A stretch of 64,000 bases of DNA from Podospora pseudocomata (Eukaryota; Ascomycota; Sordariomycetes; Sordariales; Podosporaceae). Shown here piece after piece: positions 56,137-64,000 of this stretch. The notes under the pieces are model-generated. The model was not told the DNA's origin. It ran no database searches and saw only the letters and a program-made list of their open reading frames with translations. Made by a program: the position numbers and the translations under genes. The stretch lies in assembly GCF_035222375.1 (NCBI RefSeq), contig NW_026946366.1:2852001-2916000 (forward strand). Direction: 5' to 3'. Each line of letters opens with the position of its first letter. Position 1 is the stretch's first letter.

Positions 56137-57296
56137 CTAGAACCTCATCACCACCGCTGGCGGCTTGTTCCCCAAAATCTCATCAATCTCCCCCATCACC
56201 TCCTCCGTCAGCAACTTGTACACCCTCAACGCCTCCACATTCTCATACACCTGTTCCGGCGAGCTCGCTCCTGTTATGGCGCTACTAACATGCTTGTTAG
56301 CCAGCACCCACGCCAACGCCAGCACGCTCTGCTTCACGCCCAACCGCTCGGCGATTGGTTCGAGCTTGGAGACCGTGTCAACCATTTCCTGAAACTCTTC
56401 CTTGCCCGTGCGCTTCCAGAAGCCGGAGATGAACTCGAGCTGGGTTTGGGCGAAGCGGGAGTCGGGCGGGATGCCGGATTTGTATTTTCCTGAGAGGATC
56501 CCCTGCCGCAAAGGGGAGAAGACGGTCAGGCCTAGGGATTGGGGAGTGCGGAGGAGGTGGGCGAGGGTGGATTCGACGCGGAGGCGCTCGAGCATGTTGT
56601 ACCGGGGCTGTTCTGTTACCTTGTTAGTGAGAGGAGACATAGGGGTAGGGAAAAAAAAAGGGGGAGGGGGGTACCCATTAAAGGACCGATGAGGTTGAGT
56701 TTATCTGCGTAGTGGCGTGCTTCGGCTATTTCGTCTGCGTCCCACTCGCTGGTGCCCCAGTAGAGGGCCTTGCCTATGTCGATTAGGTGGTTGAAGGCTC
56801 GGACTGTTTCTTCCATGGGTGTGTTTCTGTCTGGTCTGTGGGCGTAGATCAAGTCGACGTAGTCGAGTTGGAGGCGTTCGAGGGATTGGTTCATGCCTTC
56901 GATGATGTGCTTTCGGGAGAGCCCAATGTTGTTTACTGGTCTGGTGCTGAAGGCTGAGCCCCAATAGATCTTTCTCTCCGTTAGTAGGGTTCAGGCATGA
57001 GGGTTGGTGTAAAAGGAGTGTACCTTGGTAGAGATGACGAGATCGTTTCTTTGCCAGCCAAACTTCTTGATGGCCTCGCCCATGACCTTTTCGGACTCAC
57101 CCTTCGCGTACACCTCGGCACAGTCAAAGAAGTTGACACCGACGTCGTAGGCGGCTTTCATGCAGGCGAAGGTGCCTTCTCTGTCGACATGACCGCCGTA
57201 TGTCAGCCAGCCGCCGAGGGAGATGGCAGAAACTTGGAGACCGGAGCGGCCCAAGAAGCGGTATTCCATCTCGGGGAGATCAGTAGGCGGTGACAT
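56137..57296 (-). CDS. Aldo-keto reductase of the Kv-beta (AKR6) type
   Basis: Exons 57296-57024, 56969-56675 and 56612-56137 encode 347 residues. The (beta/alpha)8 fold shows GRSGLQVSAISLGGWLTYGG near the N-terminus, then the catalytic Asp and Tyr in FFDCAEVYAKGESE and Lys in LVISTKIYWG. IYAHRPDRNTPMEETV supplies the His. Later come YWGTSEWDADEI and the cofactor region SPLRQGILSGKY and SSAITGASSPEQV. Segments such as GLSRKHIIEGMNQSLERLQL match potassium-channel beta subunits, which are NADPH-dependent. In fungi these are probably soluble reductases of unknown substrate. Introns are 54 and 62 bp, both in frame. It is divergent from the desaturase. Confidence 0.92.
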
Positions 57297-58459
57297 ATTA
57301 AAAAGGCGATCGGAGAAACTAATGGGTAGAATTGGGTCTGGCTGTAGAAGAGAGGGAAGAGAGATGGCCGAGAGACACTGCCCTTAAATAGTTCACCACT
57401 TGCTGAACCCGGAGCACGGCATAACATAGTGTACGAAATAGCAGGCCGCCGTCTGAGCAAACGGTACGGCAAGCTCCCGTGATGCAGATCCGGTATGAGA
57501 AGGTCGTGGTAGGTAACAGACAGGGGTTTGTATCAACCCCCACTGTTACCCCTCTTCTATGGTGTTTCCTGGTTCGTGAAAGATAGGACGAGGCTCGAGA
57601 CCGTACCACAGGAAGGATATTGTGGTGTCTTGTTTGGTTGGCCATAGCTCCAGCACCATGATGATATGTGCAACCAAGACACAAGACGCCTTCCACTTGG
57701 AAGGCTGAAGGCAGGATATGAGTCCGCGGCCAATTCAACCCTTGAAGTTGTCACTTCGTAATCAGCTCCTAACCTGCGATGACAGGACTTCCAACCGAAT
57801 GGGCTTTGCTGATGGCGTCATTGCAACTAAGGTGTTGTAAGAGATTTCTAGGTCATGCGTTCAAGTCTATTGCTGAATATCTACACTGGGTGGTTAGAAA
57901 TGGGTACACCAACCAATTGGGCAATATCACTTACACCCATCGGTCTTCATTGTTGACACTGCCCCTTGGGCTTGCCAACTGCCTATCCCAATGATTGTTG
58001 GTTCTCTAGTTGGCTGCCCGTGTTGGTCAAGGAAGAAATGTCGAAAAGGACAAGAAGTTCTGGTTAACATCTCATAAACCCTCAAAAACAAAAACAATCC
58101 TGTCCAACACACCACTTTTCAACGCCCAGTTCGGATGGACAGCCCACTTTCACAGGCACAGGCGAGCTTCTGGAACGATAACCCCTTTTTCGATCTTGGA
58201 GATCTTTGAAGCATGGGCCACTGGCCCCTCCTGGTTGGCTCCAGCAGATCAGATACCCCACAATTGAGGGACCTGAGCCCCTGTCCGCCACCGCCAACTG
58301 TTGAAATTGGACGGAGGAACCCAAGCGAGCAACCTCAAGGGTTCACAACTACCGACCCTGCGCCAACCTTTTTTTGTTGATTGTCTTTTCCGTCAAGCTG
58401 GTCTTGCGGCTTCACTCGTTTCTTCTCGACGTTGACAGTACGCATTCGGATTTCCCATC
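57297..58459. other. Divergent promoter region (aldo-keto reductase / desaturase)
   Basis: No gene is supported in this 1.2-kb spacer; the right end is probably the desaturase leader. Confidence 0.6.
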
Positions 58460-59699
58460 ATGGCTTCCACAACGATTACGAGCAACGGCACGACCAAGAG
58501 AAAGGCTGCCAATGGCATCAGCAACGGCCACGCCAACGGCGCGACGGCGCCCACCAAGAACGCGGACGACCAGAAGGAACATGACTTTTTCTGGACTTAT
58601 ACTGAAGAGCCACACCGGACGCGGAGGTTGGCCATCATCAAGGCGCACCCTGAGGTATGTTTGAGCACAGTGTCTGCGTTAAGAAAGCATCAATCGCTAA
58701 TCATTGTCCTGTTAGGTCTTGAAACTATGTGGTGCCGAACCATTAACGAAATATGTCGTCGCCGGCGTCGTTGCCCTCCAGATCCTTTGCGCCCACCTCC
58801 TCCGAGACACGCCCTTCTGGTCCCTGAAGTTCTGGGCGGTCGCCTACATCATTGGCGCTACCTCGAACCAGAATCTCTTCCTGGCCATCCATGAGATCTC
58901 CCACAACCTCGCTTTCAGGTCGCCCCTGGCCAACCGCCTCTTTGCCATCTTCGCCAACCTTCCTATAGGGTTGCCCTACAGTGCTTCGTTCAGGCCTTAC
59001 CACCTGACACATCACAAGTCCCTCGGAGTTGATGGCCTCGATACCGATCTGCCTACCGCTCTTGAAGCCGTCTTCCTCGACTCGATCCTCGGCAAGGCCT
59101 TCTTCTGCACCTTCCAGATCCTATTCTACGCCCTCCGCCCGATGGCCGTTTACCGTGTCCCCTTCACCTGGGTCCACTGGCTCAACGTTGCCGTTCAGCT
59201 GTCCTTCGATTACGCCCTCATTGCCTTGCTCCCGAACTACTTCTCGGTCAACTCGGTCCTGTATCTGATCCTGTCTTCCTTCCTGGCTGGCAGTCTCCAC
59301 CCAACAGCAGGGCACTTCATCGCCGAACACTATGTGTATGAGCACATTTCGGACGAAGCCAGAGACCCCGAGAACAAGATCCCTCTTCCTGAGACCTACA
59401 GCTACTACGGCATCTTGAACTTTTTCACTTACAATGTCGGTCTGCACAATGAGCACCACGACTTCCCTGCGATCCCCTGGACTAGACTGCCCAAGTTGAA
59501 CAAGATTGCCAAGGAGTTTTATGATCCCCTGCCTACACACGAGAGCTGGGTGTATGTGCTTTGGCAGTTCATCTTTGATGACAAGATTGGCATGACGAGC
59601 CGTGTCAAGAGAAAGCAGGGAGGGAGAGTTGTGGGTGGTGGAAATGTTGCTGCAAAGGCCAAGGTGGCGGATTGGACAGCTGAGGAGATTGAGGCTTGA
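58460..59699 (+). CDS. DES1: Sphingolipid delta-4 desaturase (dihydroceramide desaturase)
   Basis: Exons 58460-58654 and 58716-59699 encode 392 residues. The family's N-terminal motif DFFWTYTEEPHRTRR is at residues 42-56. Three His boxes for the di-iron centre are present: HEISH (124-128), HLTHH (161-165) and HNEHH (309-313). Several hydrophobic spans fit an ER membrane enzyme. No cytochrome b5 domain is fused. It introduces the 4,5-trans double bond into dihydroceramide; in fungi the product feeds glucosylceramide rather than inositol-phosphoceramide synthesis. The first 40 residues are low complexity. The 61-bp intron separates the N-terminal motif from the membrane domain. Confidence 0.95.
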
Positions 59700-60008
59700 T
59701 TTTGTTTTTGAAGGGTTAATGATGTGTTTCGGGAGACATCTGTTTGCTCACTGTGGGTTATGAGTAAGTCTGGAGTTGAAACGAGACCAAAAAAGGGGTT
59801 TGATACGAACGAACCTAGACTAGACGGACGGGGCAAGAGCATTGGTGTATTGTACAATGGCATTGCTTATGAGGTGCGTTTAATTTTTGGGCTGATAGGT
59901 TATTGTAATGGGTGAGTAAGTATACATTTGAGAATTTATGAGCATTATTTTATCTAGGTGGTCTAATATTTGAAAACAGCAAACTGGAAACAAAAGCAAT
60001 AAACGTCT
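59700..60008. other. Short intergenic region between convergent genes
   Basis: 309 bp with the 3' ends of the desaturase and the N-acetyltransferase. No coding signal seen. Confidence 0.6.
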
Positions 60009-61010
60009 TTATTCACCCTTCAACTCCGACGCCCACCCCCGTATCGCCCCTTTTTCCTCCTCTGTCAAGTTTATCCCAAACACCTCTTTCAACACCTCAG
60101 TCCTCTCCTCCTCGGTCCTACAAACCTTGACCAACTCTGTCCTCCCTCCCAAATTCTGCTTCACCTCCCCCTGAACCATCATCACCTTCCCCTTTATCTT
60201 CTGTTCTCCCTCCTCCCCTCCTCTCAGAAACCGAATCACCAGCACCGTGTACGTCTGATGATTCCTCTCGCACTCGCTCAAAAAAACATTCAGGTTCTCA
60301 AAATCCAACTCGGTAAACTCGTGCTCCGGCACAAAGGCGTAGTAGCTGTTCCAGGGCTTTTCAGGCGAGTTTCGGTACTCGTAGATCCAGTGCTTGAGCG
60401 CGCCCTTGGACTCGTCACGGAAGCGCTGGTCGGGGAGCCAGTCGCGGGTGTAGCGGATTTGCTGGGTGCCGATGGTGTTGTGGTGGATGAGGTGTTCGGT
60501 TAGGGGCAGGGGGAAGGTTGGGCCGTCGCCGCCGAAGCCAGCGTCTAGGACGTATTGTTGGGCTGGGTTGGTGTTGGGGAGGGTGAGGATGTTGACTAGG
60601 TGGACGTAGCCGTTGTAGGGGCCTTGGGGGGTGCCGTTTGTGCGGTTGCGGTTGCGGACGCCCGAGTAGTGAATCGAGGAGAAGCCGAGGGCGCGGAGGA
60701 TGTGAGAGAAGAAGATGGAGAGTTCCATGCAGTAGCCTCCTCTGCCGCGCCTTGGGGAGGTGACAAGTTTGGTGAAGAGGTGTTGGGGGTCGAGGAGGAT
60801 GCGGTGGAAGGGGTTGTAGTGGATGGAGAGGTTCTCGTAAGGGAAGGAGGTGATTTGGGCTTGGAAGATGGTGGTGAGGTAGTCTAGGTCGAGGACGGGG
60901 TGGGAGGAAGGGTGGTATGACTTATCGAGACCGACGTAGGAGAGATACTGAGAGACCTGGGAGAGGGTGTAGGCTGAGCCGTTGGGTTTGAAGTTGTCTT
61001 GGTCGGCCAT
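60009..61010 (-). CDS. Arylamine N-acetyltransferase
   Basis: A single exon encodes 333 residues. The catalytic triad is visible: Cys94 in RGGYCMELS, His137 in GYVHLVN and Asp156 in VLDAGFGG. The N-terminal helical part has YLSYVGLDKSY and ITSFPYENLSIHYNP, which are typical. NATs transfer acetyl or malonyl groups from CoA to aromatic amines and hydrazines. In filamentous ascomycetes they have been linked to detoxification of plant- or soil-derived anilines and benzoxazinoid products. The ATG at 61010 starts MADQDNFKPNGSAYTL. No intron is needed. Confidence 0.93.
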   Translation of the reverse strand: MADQDNFKPNGSAYTLSQVSQYLSYVGLDKSYHPSSHPVLDLDYLTTIFQAQITSFPYENLSIHYNPFHRILLDPQHLFTKLVTSPRRGRGGYCMELSIFFSHILRALGFSSIHYSGVRNRNRTNGTPQGPYNGYVHLVNILTLPNTNPAQQYVLDAGFGGDGPTFPLPLTEHLIHHNTIGTQQIRYTRDWLPDQRFRDESKGALKHWIYEYRNSPEKPWNSYYAFVPEHEFTELDFENLNVFLSECERNHQTYTVLVIRFLRGGEEGEQKIKGKVMMVQGEVKQNLGGRTELVKVCRTEEERTEVLKEVFGINLTEEEKGAIRGWASELKGE

Positions 61011-64000
61011 GGTGAGCGTTGGATCAATGAACCTCGATTTTTGCTACCGTCAAACACTCTCTTGATCCATCAATCTTGGTGTTTTGACCACTGATTAAGA
61101 TTTTAGTTTCAGTCATATTAGCAAATACTACTCCTTGTGACTCACCATCATAGGGTATCTCCAACGTAAACCCGACAAGCCGGTCGTCGGCAGGGCGTGA
61201 AGGCGTCATCGCAACTAACACCGTTCTAGAAATGATTCCGCCCAACAATCATACAAGAGACGTTATAAGTATGTTTATTGATCTGATAATGCCAGAGCAT
61301 ACACTTGGATTTACTATACAGACCCTAACCCTGCTGCAAACAGTGATTAAATCTTCCAATCACACGACACATCTCTCAGCCATTTTCTTACCGTATATGC
61401 TAGTTATGAGAGGGTTAAACAACACTTGATGAATCATTGGGCTGTAAGTGATACTTTGTTTGCTGCTCGGCCCATATTTTCCAGCAGAAAGATGCTGCGT
61501 CTCGGCCAAAAAGACAATCTAGTAACCATGGTTTTGAGCATTTAGATGCTCGCCTTGAGATGTCCCTTGGTGTCTCAAGGGTGCCTCATACAACACAGTT
61601 CACGAGGTTATGTCAGCAGTCACCTCATCACTACAGGACTGACTTCTGCCTTGGAGCACACGTATCAATACTGAAACCCAAAGAGCAGCCAAGATTGATA
61701 AAAACCTCGCTCGAGGTTCATCCTGCCACCATCTACTCAGACTGCCACCCCACGCGTGTGGCTGCTCAGACTCGTGGGCGACCGTGATGGGCCAGCCAAA
61801 CTCCGAGAGGCGCAATGCCCAGCCAGTGACAGCATCGGGTTCCTGCGCAGATGACCGAAAGGTAATGTGAGCAGGATAACTCCGATGTTATGTCTGTGGC
61901 ATGCAGTCTCTACAATCACAATATCTTCCATCTCCCCCTTTCGATAATGGGTGACGCGGCAGCAAGTGTGAGAGTTTTTGGTACTGCAGCGATGCATAGT
62001 AAGCCATACAGAAAAACTCATTCGCTGGCTGCAACCCATCACGCGGTTTTCCTCACAAGGGGAAGATGGGTTAAGTTCGGGACGAGAGGACCCCTACCCA
62101 ACCCACACGTCACCACGTGTCATGCAGCCGTTGGTATAAGGACAAGACACTCAGGCCTCAAGACTACTGCGTATATGCTGGGTAGCGAAGCGATATTTTT
62201 TCTTCATCTGTTCGTCGCATTGTCTTGCGCCGTTTTTTTGCTGATTTCTCAACCAGTCTCAGACAACCCGGGCCCTGGTATCGCATGATGAAGGAGTTCC
62301 GTCAGAGCGCCAGAAGGAAAAGTTTTCGTGATCACAGCCCACGCCGCACACTCACACACACCTGCCCCTGAGTTTGCTGACAGGGCTGGGTAGCTGGGTT
62401 CTCGGCAAACGGCTGTCCCTGGTGAGGCTAGCATTCGGCCCAAGCCGGTGCGGTATATTCTCATACTTTGTCCCGATGCATCCGAGAAGATATTGTGAGA
62501 GCACGCGGCAAGACGGAGGCAAAGACATGCCTGGTATAACTTCCCAGCTGCCTGTTTTCGTGGCACTCGAGGTATCCGAGTGCCTGTCGTGCTCTCCTTG
62601 ATCCAGCGGCGCGGCGTGATGGTTCGACAGACCAGGGCTAAGGGCTGCTTATCGTGGGTTTCACTGAACTGGCGAGAATTTGTAAAAGGACACCCACCCG
62701 GCTGAAAGGGCTATGGCGTGTTACCAAAATGGACCAGAATGGCACCCGTCCACTTGGCCGTTTGTGAGAGGCTGAGCCGTTGCCCACCACTTCAATGCGG
62801 GGTTGATAAAGGAGTACCTGGCCCCATATAGGGCATGACGTCGTCGCCGACACCAGCCCTAGCAGCAGAGCAGGTCTTGTACATGATCTCGATCTGCGTA
62901 GAAACTTTTATCATTGTGAACTGCCATAGCCTGAGACCACGAGCTGAGCAGCAATAGAGCCATACGATCACCAGGTCTACCTGCGCGTGCCTCGAATGTT
63001 AGCGTTGCGCGACGGCTTTAAGGTTGCGGTCGATCGACGTCGCCAACAGCTTGTTCCTAGACTCGGCATCGGTTTTTGTCCATGATTTTCGGACCAGGGC
63101 CTTCGGATCGGATCGCTGGATTCAATCCTCCAGAGAGGCAGTTGATATATGTCTCGCGCTCTCACGAACGCTAATTGTTGATATCTTTGAGCTGAGAGTC
63201 ATTGGGGAAAGTTGACAAAAAGTTACGGATACTGCCGCATCTTCCGGCCATCAATCAATGACAATGACAGATGCATGCAGATATCAAAAGCTGGCTCGGC
63301 AAATAAACAACAGACGAAAGTGACAATGTTTTCGTCGAATTATGTCGTCACTAAGCAGGCCTTCTTCTTCCGATGGGAAACAGGAGGAGGAGCCTTCAAG
63401 TACCGTCTTAACAGCACCTGCCTCCGAGGCTGGCACAAACTTTTTGGGGCGCGCCGCGCAGCCGGATTTGGTGGGGAAAAGAAATTCTGGAATCGGGAAA
63501 AGAGCGGGCCAAGATTTACCGAGAGACTTGCGATCTGACAGAGCTACAAGTGGAGACTTGACACGCCGCCTCTGTCCGTTGACCGTCAAAGGGATATCAT
63601 CGTCTCATGATGTACCAGACCGCCCGGCCAGGTACCGTGACATCTCTCAGGGGTGAGCGGCATCGTGTGGTGGAAGGGAAACCGGGGCGTTTTCTCCCGC
63701 TGGGTTTTCAGAGTTGTTGGGTTGTGCTCGCTCCCACACTGCTGTGTTGTCGTGAATTGATATGGAGTACTTTTACTTTGGATAGGTAGGTCGCTTGTGT
63801 AATGTGCCGGACCAAGTCTCCGCCCCAACCTTCTGGTCGATTCTATGGTAAGAGTTTGATGACTAGACTGACGACGACGACAAGAGGGAGGGACGATTGG
63901 TATTGACGGCGGTGAGGTCGAAGCGGCGATATCAGTAGAGATTCGTAATCCTCGAATACTTGTCGAATGGAGGCCATTATGCGCTGCCCTGTAAATATCA
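61011..64000. other. 3-kb region without a recognisable gene at the right edge
   Basis: Only short scattered frames occur on either strand; none has a family-like sequence, a plausible splice structure or transposon motifs. Base composition is not obviously AT rich, so strong RIP is not evident by eye. The left end includes the N-acetyltransferase promoter with the motif at 61322-61332. Confidence 0.5.
61322..61332 (-). promoter_or_regulatory. Telomere-like motif (ACCCTAACCCT on plus strand)
   Basis: Minus strand reads AGGGTTAGGGT, about 312 bp upstream of the N-acetyltransferase ATG, in the same orientation as that gene. Exact match; the role is inferred. Confidence 0.35.

Noticed and set aside
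61553-61580. CCTTGAGA ... TCTCAAGG inverted repeat
   Set aside because: Eight-base arms with a 12-base loop are common by chance in 64 kb.
62105-62120. ACACGT-CACC-ACGTGT inverted repeat with a CACGTG E-box
   Set aside because: Short and without a nearby gene; chance is likely.

Overview
This window is nuclear DNA from a filamentous ascomycete (Pezizomycotina), most likely a sordariomycete. Protein-coding genes are close together on both strands. Their introns are short (about 50-130 bp), usually with GTAAGT-type donors, CTAAC or CTGAC branch sites and CAG/TAG acceptors. The gene content is fungal: Ecm33, the Anp1/Van1/Mnn9 mannan polymerase family, a DUF3824-type protein, DUF2408/Cub1 and peroxisomal Pcs60. 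Proteins resemble Sordariales orthologues, but that assignment rests on memory and no search was run. Many apparent long reading frames begin at TTG or GTG; I moved each start to an ATG and joined exons wherever splice sites kept the frame.

Layout from left to right: an FAD amine oxidase (+, 19-1822); the autophagy lipid-transfer protein ATG2 (+, 3001-9274); a probable 53-residue membrane protein split over three exons (-, 10218-10600); a mitochondrial NAD+/nucleotide carrier (-, 11331-12738) divergent from complex III subunit QCR7 (+, 14026-14472); a Golgi mannan polymerase subunit (-, 15730-17172); an alkylbase DNA glycosylase (+, 18873-20080); a 3.8-kb gap; the GPI cell-wall protein ECM33 (+, 23898-25241) converging on an SPF45-like splicing factor (-, 26194-27873); the Prp2/DHX16 helicase (-, 28211-30967) divergent from the peroxisomal CoA ligase PCS60 (+, 31842-33389).

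The second half holds: a ten-knuckle CCHC protein (+, 34723-36467); a METTL7-like methyltransferase (-, 36811-37749) divergent from the ER J-protein SCJ1 (+, 38446-39839); a 1317-residue DUF3824-type disordered protein (-, 40227-44366); a 2.9-kb gap; ribosomal stalk protein P1 (-, 47228-47803) divergent from the DUF2408/Cub1 protein (+, 48643-50141); a YCII-domain protein (-, 50568-51219); a UBA-UBX protein (-, 51886-52971) divergent from the VAP protein SCS2 (+, 54072-55366); a Kv-beta-like aldo-keto reductase (-, 56137-57296) divergent from sphingolipid delta-4 desaturase (+, 58460-59699); an arylamine N-acetyltransferase (-, 60009-61010); and 3 kb with no recognisable gene.

The genes form no metabolic cluster. 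They are mostly housekeeping: membrane and lipid contact sites (ATG2, SCS2, desaturase), cell wall (ECM33, mannan polymerase), splicing (SPF45, Prp2), mitochondria (carrier, QCR7) and proteostasis (SCJ1, UBX protein). I found no transposon, CRISPR array, convincing tRNA or 5S rRNA, and no obviously new multi-gene system. The best leads are the small spliced gene near 10.4 kb, repeated (TTAGGG)2-like motifs (three near gene starts, one in an intron), three in-register Ssd1-type octamers upstream of ECM33, two frame-preserving introns without stops, and the repeat architecture of the DUF3824-type protein.
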